A stretch of 64,000 nucleotides of DNA from Larus michahellis (Eukaryota; Chordata; Aves; Charadriiformes; Laridae). Under the pieces are notes generated by a model. It did no database searches and was not told where the DNA came from. It worked only from the letters and a program-made list of their open reading frames with translations. How positions within the stretch are numbered: the stretch's first letter is position 1; each line of letters opens with the position of its first letter. Made by a program: the position numbers and the translations under genes. Location: contig NC_133897.1 in assembly GCF_964199755.1 (NCBI RefSeq), positions 15,650,992 through 15,714,991 of the forward strand, read 5' to 3'. This document shows, piece after piece, positions 51,070 to 64,000 of this stretch.

Positions 51070-51568
51070 TCCCCAGAGTGCACCAACCGGGAGCGGGGGG
51101 CGAGGGTTTTGCGGGGCTCCTTGTGTCGGTTCGACCCCGTGTCTGCGGCCAGGGGGCCCCGGCAGGGCACAGCGAGGCGCAGCGCCGCAACCACCGGGGG
51201 CTCGGTCCAGGCACCCACGGGGCTGGTTCCGGCTACCCCCGGGACTTGGTCCGGGACACCGTCCCGGGCTCTGTGCAGGCAATCCCCCGGGACCTCAGTC
51301 GGGCCACCCCCACCTAGCCCGGCTCCGACCGAGCGGCGGGCGGGTCGTGCTGCCGCCGTGCACGCTCCCCGGCAGGGCCGGCCGCCTCCCCTCGAAGCCC
51401 CGTGCGCGCTGCCCGGCGCCCCGCGGAGCCGTCCGGCTGCCCCCGCCCCGCTGCACCGCCCCGCGCCTCCGGAGCGGGGAGGCAGCGCCGCCGCTGCCCC
51501 GCCCGCCGCCGCTGCGCGCCGGGGCAGGCGCCGAGCAGGTGGCCGCAGGCAGCGGGCAGCGCCGCGGC

Positions 51569-51574
51569 ATGTGA
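51569..51574 (+). promoter_or_regulatory. Start-stop upstream ORF (ATGTGA)
   Basis: An ATG immediately followed by TGA lies 258 bases upstream of the PARD3 start codon. There is no other ATG between it and 51827. If the transcription start is further upstream, scanning ribosomes would meet this minimal ORF first. Its base at -3 is G (context gcggcATGt), which is moderate. Whether it is transcribed is unknown. Confidence 0.35.
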
Positions 51575-51619
51575 GCGGCCCCCGGCTCGCCGCTCGGCCG
51601 CGCTCCCCCGGGAAGGTAG

Positions 51620-52264
<645 letters not shown>

Positions 52265-55200
52265 TAGGGGTGAGGGGGGGGGCGCCCGAGCCCGGCCGGG
52301 AAAGAGGTGCGGGGGCCGGCGGTGCCGGCTCTGCCCCGGGGCGGGCGCGCGGGCGGCGGGGCCGAGTCGCCGCGGGCCGGGCGGGAGTCGCCGCGGAGGG
52401 CTGGAAATCCAGCCCCAGGCTTCCCGGCCCTCCAGGCCTGGCGGCGGGAGGGAGCGGGGGGAACACGCCGAAGGGGCGTCCGCCGGCGCCCCGCGGGCCG
52501 CCCCCCCCAGCGCCGGAGCCGGGCTCGGGGGGGGCCCGCAGCGTTGCGGCCGCCCGCGCAGCCTCCGCGCCCGCCCCGCTGCTGGGGGTGTGGGGGGAGG
52601 CTCCGCCCGGGCGGGAGGCACCGGCGGGGCGCCGGGAGCGACGGCCCGGCCCGGCCCGGCCCGCGGCGGGGCTGGTCCCCGGTGCCGCCCGCGCTCCCGC
52701 GGCCCCATGTTGAAATCCCTGGCTGTGGGTGCGCAGGCGGCTGGCTGCACACTTGGCTTTCCCTCCATAGGCGATTTGTTGGGCTTTGGTTTTTTTCCTT
52801 TCCTCCTTTTTTTATCCCCCCCCCCGCCTCTGCACTTTCTTCTTGTTGTTGTAAACTTCTTTTTAATCAACTGGTTTGCTGGGACAATGTGGCTGTCGTG
52901 GGCTGAGGACTCCAGCAGCACTCTTCCCCTTCCCTCTACCTGATCCATCCCAGCAGCCCAGCGCGCTTTTTTCTCTTTGGCCCCTTCTGACACGCTTTAT
53001 GCTCCCAAACCTGGAAGTTTTGTTTCGGCAAGTGCTGACTGCCAGGCTCTCTGAAACCTGCAGCAGAAGGAATAGCGTGAACAGTGTATTGATTGGTTTG
53101 AAGTGATTCCCAGGAACGTTTTTAAGATCAGTTTTCTCAGAATTCCAATTCTGTGAGTGGAAAAGTAACATGAGCTACCCGTTACCTCCCCACTTGATTC
53201 CCGAACAACATGGTTTTGCAGAGGACAAAAGCGTTTCTGTGTATTTTTATTATTCCTCTTGTAACACGATTGTGATTCTGGCTGGAAAAAGGGTAAAATG
53301 ATTCCCTAGGATATGGCCCTTACTGCCTATCAGCTGTTATTTATATTTATATAATGCATATAGTCATCTACCTGCACATAGGAGACGGTGGCCAAAAGCG
53401 TCTTTCTCATTACAGTAAACCAGTGGGCAGTAAAATGTGTCACTTGCGGGGGGGTGGTGGTGTCACTGAGTGCCTCATCCAGCCATTCAGATGAGAAGTA
53501 TTTTCAAAATTCATTTGTTAGTGTTACAACATTGATAAAATTAATTATTTTGATGTGTTGTGTTCCCAAACTGTGGCCCTGAGTAACTGGTGTGGCACTG
53601 GGCTGCGTCCTGGTTTCCTACTGTTAAATTGCATTAAGGGGTGGCAATTCTGTTCTGCAGTGTAATGTTAAGCCTGGAAGTGATTGCAGCAATGAGCACA
53701 GGAGAAACACACACCAGTCACCAGGAAAAGGTGACTGCAAATGGTGTGGGTTTGTTCAGGAAAGAAGTGACCCACCTGCGGAAACATGAAAAATTGAAAA
53801 TGTAACTCTTCTTCAGACTTGCTAAAAAGTTTGCAGAGGTGCAGCCGGGCTTTCACTGGCCCCTAGTCCCTAGAGCTCCTGATCTTGAGTTTAAAATGAC
53901 ACAGTGGTTTTATTTATTAGTATTTATATGGTGGTTATGCTGTATGCCACTGGTATGGACTTGAGGTAGCCGTAATTACTGAGATTGTTTCTATTTTATG
54001 GAAATACTGTGGTTGAAAACACGGTAGCAGAGTCCACAGGCTTTCTCTGAGTGTTTTATACAGGCACTGTCAAACCTTGCTTTTAACTTAAATTCGCTGA
54101 AGATTCTCTGCGGTGATGTTTAGGTAGTAAGGAGGTGGATCCTCAGTGTCTAAGTAAGTGTATAGTGCTGTTTGCTGTGGTCGCTGTAGAGTAACATAGT
54201 AATTTTACGGTTTCAATGGCAGACTTTCATAGATGACTGTCTGTTTATAGCAGTTAGGTTGTTTTTTTTTTTCTATGCTAGTGTAGCAAATCAGGAAATT
54301 GTCATTTCAGAAAGAAACAAGGGAGGGGACAAAGTAATTCCTAAACTGAGAGGACAAAAGTATATGTGCACATATGAACATATGACCTGGCAGCTGGTAT
54401 CAAGCTGACACCAAAATCTACTTCACCACCACTGTGCTGTTATGGCAAAAAGCTTATCTGGTGGAAGGTTATTCAAAATATTTGAATTAAGTTTATGGTT
54501 TTCATACTTACAGGAAAACCAGAATTTCTCATCCTGCAAATATGTGTGTGTCTGCTGTATGCAACGGTTCCTTCAGGAGAACTGCTCGAAGGCTCTGAGC
54601 ACCGAGCTGTCAGCCCTTCTCGGATTCCCTCCCGCTTTGTCATGGTTTCCAGGTTGTGATTAGGAATAAGCTATCTGCGCGGCGAGCGCTTCCGACCCAC
54701 CCCTGCAGTCGTGGCGAGGCAGCCTGGCATCGCGCTGGAGGAGTGCCAGGAGCCTGTAACTGCACATTTTGGACCTCAGCTTGAATTTTTCTGACTTAGT
54801 ATTATTTAGGTTGAGTAGGTGTGGTGAGAATGAAAAAAATACTTAGGGGAAACAATCCAGATAATAGCAAGGTTCTCCACTCTGTAAAATTTTAAGGCTT
54901 AAAAAGCATATAGATAACACACCTAGTTATGGAAGTTAGTTCTGGGTGCAATTGTCTTTGATTAGGATTTGTAAATGTCAAAAAACTCATTATGGATTAA
55001 CACTGCTGTCAATACTAAACCTTTAAGTGTGGAATAAGTTATTACGATGACACGCTGTGCTTGAAGGTTGGTCTGTGCAGGAAATCTTTCTGTTCCTTTG
55101 CCTTTATTCCAAAAGAAGCTTTGGGTTTGAAATGTGACCTTTTTTTTCTGCAAATTGTGTTTGTGGTGAACAACCAAGCGAATGATAAGAGAGGTTTGAA

Positions 55201-58200
55201 AAGTCCACCTTGTCCAGGGCAACTGGAGCCGGGAAAAATTGATCCCACTTATTGAGCCCTTGTTTGCATGGTGGCACACTGGTGATGCTCTGGCTATGTG
55301 GCCAGACCGGCGCAGCCTCCGTCACCATTTCTGAGTTAAAGGAGCACAGTTTGGGCAATGGGCCTCAGAAATGGTGTGTTTTCCAAACCCTGCGTGTTGG
55401 GGGCTTTGCAGGTTGTGTGTTGGTGTAGTTCTGCTCATGGCTTCCTAGCAATTAATTTAACGATAAAAAAGCGCTGGGTGGAAAGAGGGATTTTAAGGAG
55501 GGGAACTCAGCCACACCTGACTGGTTTAACATTACTGGTAAGAGATGGTGGGCAGCTGAGATCAAACATGTTTATCAAATGGCTGACTATGGCCTTGTTT
55601 TAAAATATGGAAAATTAAAACTAAAAATGATGTATCAGGTAACCTTTTGTCAAAAAAATGATACTCATACTGTAGCTTTGGTTTGATCTAGTTGTAGCCA
55701 GAGACGTTTCTGACTTTTTTTGGTGACTTCCGACTCTCACCATAATCTTTGCGTGCTTTGAGTTTTTTGGTATGTCGTAAGCGTTTCACCTTTTATGTTC
55801 TTTTTCTTGCAAATATAAATAAGTATGCATAAGTAACGGGTACATATAATATTTTTTTTTTAAATTTTAGCATTACTGTGTTGTCTTTGCATGAGATAAA
55901 TGAGTGAGGTAAACAAGAATATGAAATAGGAATTAACAGATTTACAGGAGTTGTTTAGTCTCATGTTCAGTCCCCACAGGAATCGTTCATCTCTTTGTGA
56001 TAGTTCAGTCTGATATCCTGCATACCACGAACTTGTAGTGATGTTCCTAGACCTTGTGTATAACCCTGATTTTCTAGTTAAAATAAGTAAATTAACAGTT
56101 TTCCTGCTGAATCAAAAAGATTTTAGGAGGACTCTTTTGAGACACCTTTCCCCTCCCTCTCGCCAAGTGCTGTGGGAGATGAAGTGTTCGGGGGTTTGGA
56201 TGTTGTATGGAACAATGCCTGAATTGTTAATTTAAAGACTGTGGTACGTTAATATTTGTGAAAAGACATTGTAGTCTGCTCTTTGATAGTGTTTGAAGGC
56301 GGTTGCTGATAAGAGAGCAGAACCGGGTGAAAGTTGGCTGTGTAAGCAAATGTAACAGGTGTCAAATGACCATATTCTCACTTAATTTGTGTATAGGAAG
56401 CTCCGGCCACCCAGAGCTTAAAGCTCCAACGCTTTGGTAGGTCTGACATTCATCAGCAGGGAAGTGTGAGAGAGAGGCAAAGGTTGTAGTCTCGGTGAAT
56501 ATGTTCATTTTTTTTTTTCCCCAGGTTTTTTTTTTTTTTTGTTCTCCCAGTGCCAGCTAACTGGGATTTCTTGGATTATTTGCTTAAAAGTCAGCTCCCA
56601 GACAGCAGGTTCTCTTCAGGTACACAACGGTGACTCTGATGCTTTTTATGTTCTGCAGAGCAAACAGTTTCACAGCTGCTCAGGAGTTTGTCACTGGGGC
56701 ATCATTTATAGGTCCTGATACACAGGGGTGGGTTGGTATGAAAATCTGCTGATTTTACTTGGATTTTGTATTGGTTTGGGCATATTCCCCACTTGAGTCT
56801 GGTGGCTGGGTTTTGGACACAGGCTTGGCTGGCTCCTCCACAGTGCCAGTGCAGAGACCCCTTCAGAATCGTAATGAAAATGCTTGTGGGCAGTGGTGCC
56901 TAAATGTAGCATAAAGAAGATTTAAATTTTTTTGTTTTTGAATTAGGTTTTGTTTTGATATCTGCGTGAATCTTGAGCCTGTTTTAAGTAGAAAGAAGTC
57001 TTATGGACTGTTTTCGGAATGTGCAGGAATCTTCTCCACCCCAAAAAGGAACCATAAACCTCCCAAATCCCCCTCACCCCTGCTGCTCAGTTGACTTGTC
57101 AGTTTACTGGTAGCTGACCCCACCAGGATGAAGTCTCTGGGCTCTGTGTTTAGTATTGTCTGGGCAGTATTTCAATGATTTACCCGAGCTCAGCCAGGGG
57201 AGCCCATATTCCCTGGGGCTGCCGGTACTTTTCTCAAGCCGGCTGTTGACCTCTTTGCTGATGCTGAGCTCCCAGCAGTGGCAGTGAAACCCAGCTGCCT
57301 GGCAATGTCACCCTGCTGCAGTGTGCTGAAAGCAATGAACAGCAGCGGAGAGCTGCTAATTTAAGGAAGGAAAGTACTAAAATGGGTCGCGGTCGCTTTG
57401 TGTTTAGAAAGCTGTTGTGTGATGCTGCAGGTTTGGGAGTTGATGGTGGAAACGCAAGGCTACGCCTTGGATATAGTGACTTAATTCCCTTCACTCATTA
57501 CAGAAAACTTACTTTTAACCACTTCTCACCATCTCCCTCTGTGTTTTCAGCTGAGTGAGTGTTTTCCTGTCATTCTGCGCCTCTGTGCACAGGTGACTCA
57601 CACGTTTCAGGGTGAAGGTGGGAATGAACCTTTGGATGGAGCATGGCAGTGGCCGCAGAGGTCCCCTGTACTTTGGTTTGCTGTTCAGCAGCACTGTGCC
57701 CGAGGGGACCTGTGGCTCGGGAGGTGGGGACCTGCAGGAGCTGTGCTGTGCCCTGGGCAGGGCTTTGCTGCGGCCTCTTTCTGCCATGTCTTGCTGGTGT
57801 TCAGCCATCCGTGGTACGGAGGAGGAGGCTTCTTTTTGGGAGGCCTGAGAGCCACGCTGGGGCTGTATCCCTGTTATCTCAGCAAGCAGGGTAAATGCTT
57901 TTCGAATTACCCAAGGCTAATATGGAGGAAGACTGGATTCTGTAATGCTTATTAAGGGGTGCATAAGAAGTGGACAGCATGCGAGTTCTTCAGCTTTGAA
58001 GGTGTTTTTCAGTAGAGGGTACGTGTGGTACTGCTGTGGTTGGCTGATGCGCACAGTCCCTATCTTTAGCTGGATGGGACACATCATTGCTTTCGGTTTG
58101 GCATTATGTGGTTTCTCAGTATTTCAGCGTTACTTAACGGTGATCGAAGTTAAGTGTTTGTGGAAGAGTGGCTTGAGAGTGATTTCTCTCTGAGCAAATG

Positions 58201-61200
58201 CGGTGCTTGGCTGCTGTGAGCAATTCCTGTAGCTCTGAGGGGACAATTGCGGAGGAGCCTGTGAAGGTGCTCAGCACGTCAGGAGAACAGGTCCTGCAGG
58301 CAATTTGGGGTTTAGGGAGTTGCCAGCCTTTTTTCTCCTGGGCGATAGCCTTCCACCAGTGGAAGACCATCTGATTCTCATAGCTTTTTACACTTAAACT
58401 TCAGTTAGAACGGTCACAGATGTTTTAGTTCTGGTATAAAAACACCACTGGAAGTAACACTTTCTCAGTTGTACCAGACTATGACATATTTTGGTCGTGG
58501 CACATTTAATCTGGTAAAATAAGATGGAGTAAATGGGGGAGAAACACTGGTGATGCTAGTTATACAGAATACGGTTCATGTACCTTTAAAACAATTTCCT
58601 GGTTCTTCAAAGGAAAATAAACCTTTTCATCCAAATATAAATTGGATGGATAAAACATGCAACAATGCTGAACCGATGCTTATGTGTATTGAAAATAAAG
58701 TGGAATTCTTCTAACATCAATCCAGAGTATAGCACAGGTGTTCTCACTCAGAAATATTTTGTGAGCAGTAAGAAAATAAAAAGTGGAGCAAAAAGTATTA
58801 AAAAATTCTGCAAGATACTCTAGGGCATCTGGGCTTTTTCCCCCCCCTCCCTTCCTTTTTAATATACATTATATATTTTCCTTGTTTCTTTGAGGTCATT
58901 TTACTGTAATGCTCAGCAGGTCTGGTACTGGAAGATAGATAAAAAACCACCAAAAAACCAAACTGCCTTTGAGCTAAGTTACATAATCCGGTGGTGCTGT
59001 TTAGAAAAAATGAGAAAGAAAAAAAGAATACAGCAGCGCGGATGTACTTAATACTTGTCAAAATGACTAATATTGACAGTCAAAGAGAAATAAGTCAAAT
59101 TCTAAATTGAGGAAAAAATATTTTTAAATTAACAGTGATCACTTTTTGTTTTTGAGATAATCACATTAATTTTACTTGTTACAGTCCTTTAGCGTTATCA
59201 GTTTTTTTCCTACTGGTAGCCTTAGTTATTTTCTCAAATTGGTTCCTGATATTTGTTACATCAGAAATAATTTTAGTAACTATTTTGTTGCATTATTTGC
59301 TGTTGCTCTTTTTAAATCAGGTAGAGGGTACCTGACAGTAACTTATTTTGTACTTAACTTTCTTCTTGTAAAGTGATACACATTAATAACCTATTTAGTC
59401 TCAAACAAAAGGAGAAATGTATCCCTACTAAAAGCTCTCAGACTGCATCCTACACGCTATGTCTCAGGGCTGGGATCTCCAGTGCAGGGGTAATAAAGAG
59501 TAAATAAAAGCCAAGTGTATTTCGGTGCGAGGGGGTGCGACTCCTGCTGCCCAGGAGCAGGGATGAGCATCCGACGCAGCTGGGCCCTGGGATGCTGCTG
59601 TGGTCCTGCCAGGCACCGAGCTCTGGGGCTGGAGCAAGTTGCCTGGTGTCGCCTCCTGGATCATTGTGTCTCCAGCTCGTCAGGACTTCTGTGGTAACAG
59701 AGACAGGGCTGGCAGAAGGGAAATGACTGTGGAGGATGAAATAAGGATGGGGTGTCCTTGGAGACCAGCGAAAGGAAACGCTTTTTCGGTACTAATAAAT
59801 GGATGTAATTCCTGGTGCCTTTTCTTTCACATGAGAGGGAAACAGGAGTTTGCATGAAGCAACACAGTAATGGAGTAAATTAAGTACTGACAAATATAAA
59901 GAGCTGAAGATGGGAAGAAGCTGGTTAACTTGGTGCCCTGGAGGTGAGCGGTCAATTTAGGAAGAGGATGAAAAGTTGACTTCAGTGTTACAACAGATGT
60001 TACCTAAAAGGCTTTCTTTTAAAAAAGAAACCTTTTTTTGGAATTTATTATAGGAAGCTTCTCTTTTTGGGCAATAAGCTTAGTGAAAGTAGTGAATATC
60101 TGATTTGTTAGGGAAAAGAGACACTGTTTTGGAAAAGCGATGTCACATTTTTGGACATACTTTCCACATTCTCTCACGCTCAGCCTGCTGCTGATGCAGC
60201 GAGATTTTGAATCCTTTGCAGGAGGAGTGAGCTGGTACATCGTTAGCAGTTTTCTTTTTAAGTGGCCACATTTATAGGATTTTTGTTCCGGGTATGCATG
60301 TCTTTACAGACTCAGAATGGCAATTTCAAATGTTTTTGGTGTTCATGTTGTATTACTAATAGGAGGAAAAAAAAGTTACGTGGGTATAAAATGTTTTAAA
60401 TGGAGATAGGACTTTTGGGAGTGCCTGTATGTTTGTGTGTGCACCCACTTAGGTGTTTTCATTTGTTTGAAGAAATGTAGCCACACTTACTAAATGAAAA
60501 AGTAGTTTCACCTTACTCCATCTATTTTGCATGTGCTTTCAAAGTTGTTGAGTTACTCTATCTTCCCCCTAGGCAAAGGCCACATAATGTTTTTTTCTTC
60601 TCTGTTAAATGTCAGAAGCAATATCCTACTTGTGAGAAACTTGCAGAGATACACCTCTTTGTGCATATAATGAGAAGAATGACTTTGTTCCAAGTTCTCG
60701 GAGTCCTTCTGAACAGGAAGGAACAGGAGCAGAGTTTCATGAAATACAAAAAAAAAAAAGTACTTCTAGGGATGCTGGAGTGTCTCTGAGACCAAGTAGC
60801 CTGAAAGTTTTGTTGTTATAACAACTTAAACGACAGTTTAAAAAAAAAAATAAATTGGAAGCTTCAGAACCTTTAGCTTCTTTAATAAACCGCTAAGTGG
60901 AATAACAAGGCTTGATTTAATTTGGTCTCTCCAAGAACCTGTTGTACCAAACGTTATTTGCATTTTTTTAAGTGCGCATTTGTTTGTGCTGTCAGTTTTT
61001 TCCCCTCTGCCTTCCTGTGAAGAGTGCTTGCCCGCAGCTGCGAGCGCTGGGAAAGCGGCCAGCTACCAAGTACCAAAAGAAGAAGAATTTAGGCATCTGG
61101 GCTGCGGTGGCCAGCCTGCAGTGGCCAGCCGTTCCTGGTGAACGAGCCTCTGGCTTCAGCACTGCGTGTGGCCTATGAAGAGGGAAAGGATTTTATCCCC

Positions 61201-61663
61201 CCTTGAATTTGGCTCTGTCTTTTGGCAGTACGAGGCTGGTGGAAGGCCTCAGCACAAGAGACTCCTCTGCTGTCCTCACTCAGTCAACAGTCCTGTCTTC
61301 TGGGCATGGTGCAACTTCAGAGCATCGTTTCCAAATCCTATATTGAACGTTTTTTTCTGGCGTTAAGCATACTAGTTTGAGAAGATAGGTTTGATGTTTT
61401 CTGGCCTCACTGAGTTTCCTTAACAGCAGCTTTTATTGCTTTTTTCAGTTTTTATTCATATGAAAAATAGCACAAATAAATGTGGTCTGTAATCATTCTG
61501 GAAAATTTGAAGTCTGAACTAAGAAATTGCAAGAAAAACTAGACTGGGTGAAGTAAGAGCTTTTAAATTTGGAGTTGTCTGTTAGCGTAGGCTCTGTGTT
61601 ACAAAACAGCCAGTGGACATGGTTTTAAAGGTTTATAACTGTGTGTATGCAAAATATTTGAAT

Positions 61664-61932
61664 TATAGAATGGCTTGGATTGGAAGGGACCCTAAAGATC
61701 ACCTAGTTCCAACCCCCCTGCCCTGGGCAGGGACACCTCCCATAGACCAGGCTGCTCAAAGCCCCATCCAGCCTTGAAGACTTCCAGGGATGGGGCATCC
61801 ACACCTTCTCTGGGCAACCTGTGCTGGTGCCTCACCACCCTCAGAATAAAGACTTTCTTCCTAATATCTAATCGAAATTTCCCCTCTTTCAGTGTAAGAC
61901 CATTACCCCTCATCCTGTCGCTCCCCTCCCTG
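61664..61932 (-). mobile_element. CR1 fragment in PARD3 intron 1
   Basis: This minus-strand CR1 tail is antisense to PARD3. The protein tail reads RMRGNGLTLKEGKFRLDIRK and PREGVDAPSLEVFKA. The 3' UTR has GGAACTAGGTGATCTTTAGG and a reduced terminal unit (ATAGAATGG on the plus strand). It is 5' truncated. Confidence 0.93.
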
Positions 61933-64000
61933 TGTATGCCAAGTACTGCCATTTGTTTAAAGAGAAAACCTACATTTTATAGAATTAGCTAAACTAGTCT
62001 AAAAAGCAAATGTTATACTCTGTATGTAAAACAGTGTATTTAACTTGTGGTTATATTGGGCAATGGAGTTGTCTCAGCCCATGCACAGCAGTCACTCAAG
62101 AACATAATGCTTTGGTAAACTAAAACCAGATGTTAATATGCGTGAAATGTTATTGTAATCAGTGTCTTATAAATCTCTCCTTTATTAGTATAGTTTTTTG
62201 AAGTAAATTCCTGATGACCTTTTGGTTGCTTTGGTGTGTTGTTACAAAATAGCTATTGTTAGCTTAAAGCCCCCCTGCTAAGTTATAAGCCACAGATAAT
62301 GAGTATCCAGTATTGTATCTTTGGGGTTTATAAAATATTTAGCTGAAAAGGCTCCTGGTCCTCACCTTGTCTCTGTGGAGGTATGAAGTTTCCTTTGCTG
62401 GTGAAATTCCCTAGCTGGGGAACTAAAGCAGCAGCAGAGGGGAGCTAGCTTGTACAAAAAGCTAATTTGTGCCTAGTTAAATATTCTTTTGATATTTGAA
62501 TATGAAGTAATTAGCTTGAAGGTACTGCTGTTTACCTTTTAGGATTTGGAGGAGTCTAAACAAGCTGATGAAGAGAACTGTGTCATAAATCTACTTTTGA
62601 GATATTTTTTGAGGATTGTATATTTTAGATGGAGACTAAATCTGCTTTTTGTGGTGTTACTTTACTGGTGGCCAGTGACTGGTGGGAGAAGTGCTGGGCC
62701 AAGTGGTTAAGGAAAGGTTTGGGCAGTGGTCTGGTGTCTTCCTGCAGGTGTATGGGGTGATCAGATAGACCCATGTGAGAATCCCCTTTCTAAAAATGCT
62801 CTCAAGGTGGCTGCATAATTGCTTACATGTGGTTGCTGCTCTTCTGACTTTTAAAAAAATATGTTGTTCAGTATTTACCATAGCCATCGACTGTACTTGA
62901 GCCCAATTTTTAGGAAACGGTTTATTTTGTTCTAAATTACTTCCATTTCCTAATTCAGTACTTGCCTGGTCTCATAGTGGAACAAAATAAAAAGGGGATT
63001 TTTTTTTTCTGTGTTTTATGTGAAAGTTATTAAACTATTTTAACTCTGTAAATCATAATAGCTAATTTTGTGAAATACATGTGCTGCTTTACGGGTGATC
63101 TGTTTCCCTTTATTAGACCCTGTATGATGTCTGTGATGAGACAGTGTGTAAAGACTGCTCTAACTCTAGCTGCCTTTGCGAGTTGCTTCTGCTTGAGTGT
63201 GCCAGTGTTCTCTTGCCTTCTGAAAGGCTTTGTTTCCAAAGGCTGGTGGATGCCAAAGACATTGAGAATAGAGATCCATTTTAAGACACAATGAGTACAC
63301 ATTTTTTCTTGATCACTTTTGGAGATTGAAGTTGTGTGTGATACTGAAATGAAAAAGAAAAAATAATAGTTTTTCTGTAAGTAATTAATGTTTTACAGGG
63401 ATGTTGTTATTAATCCAGAGTAGCTGCTTTTTCAAAAAAGTGTGTTGTTTCTTTCTGAACTCCAGTGCAGAGCGTAAGAATTCACATTGTGTTTTGTGTT
63501 ATTCTGCGGTGTAAGCTACAAGCTGGGATAGGGGGCAGAGATCTGAAATCAGTTTATAATAACCAGCCCTTTGCAGCCTGCCTTTCACCTGATGTGCTAC
63601 TCAGGAAGCTGGCCTTTGGTAAAGACCACATGGCTTCAGATTTGTGAACTGGGCCTAGATGCAATAAATAGGAGTGTCCGTTTTTGCAATTGCAAACTGT
63701 GTCTTTCTTAGCATCAACAACAAACGGGAGTCAGCCCGGTGCTGCTCACCTGCCTGCTTTGCAGCGCGTGGAGAGCTGTGAAACCAAACACTGAGCTCAA
63801 AGATGCCAGTATTTATCTATTTTAATGTTGTAGCTCCCCTTTTACTCCCTCTGAATAAGTAGTCCTCGAAATCCAATGTGATATGTAAAGCAAAGTTGTG
63901 CAGTCCTCCCCCCCCAACTCTTGCATCCTTAGATACAGTTTGTTCTGCATCGTCACACCTGCTGCCAGCCCCCGTCAGAGAGCAGATTGCAGCCCTGCCA

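Noticed and set aside
52706..52752. Alternative start ATG at 52706 at the island edge
   Set aside because: It lies in intron 1, its frame has no PARD3 homology, and there is no sign of an exon boundary.

Overview
The window looks like a piece of a bird nuclear chromosome. It is AT-leaning vertebrate DNA with very little coding sequence. It carries seven CR1 LINE copies whose 3' ends bear the avian-type terminal repeat (ATTCTATGAT) instead of a poly(A) tail. A crocodilian or turtle source is less likely but not excluded, and I cannot name the species.

Layout: positions 1 to about 51060 are non-coding DNA lying 5' of a gene. CR1 fragments sit at 4511-4612 (+), 9210-9543 (-), 9681-9775 (-), 19552-19972 (-), 28088-28517 (+) and 30981-34632 (-). 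The last copy is about 3.65 kb and keeps a decayed ORF1 esterase domain plus the ORF2 endonuclease and reverse transcriptase. An intact-looking tRNA-Ser (GCT) gene on the minus strand at 34641-34722 directly abuts its 5' end. A small isolated CpG-rich patch lies at about 43010-43315.

From about 51070 to 52715 there is a strong CpG island. Inside it, 51827-51946 (+) encodes 40 residues that I recognise as the first coding exon of PARD3, the Par-3 cell-polarity scaffold. It ends at a good splice donor. The rest of the window (51947-64000) is the start of a long PARD3 intron 1, with one more CR1 fragment at 61664-61932. I found no second PARD3 exon.

The only two host genes I can support are therefore PARD3 (first coding exon only) and tRNA-Ser. 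The other open reading frames look like CR1 remnants, CpG-island artefacts or chance. I did not find a clearly new biological system. The items most worth checking are the tRNA-LINE junction, the isolated CpG patch, the start-stop upstream ORF ahead of PARD3, and a few palindromic or tandem homeodomain/POU-like motif clusters.
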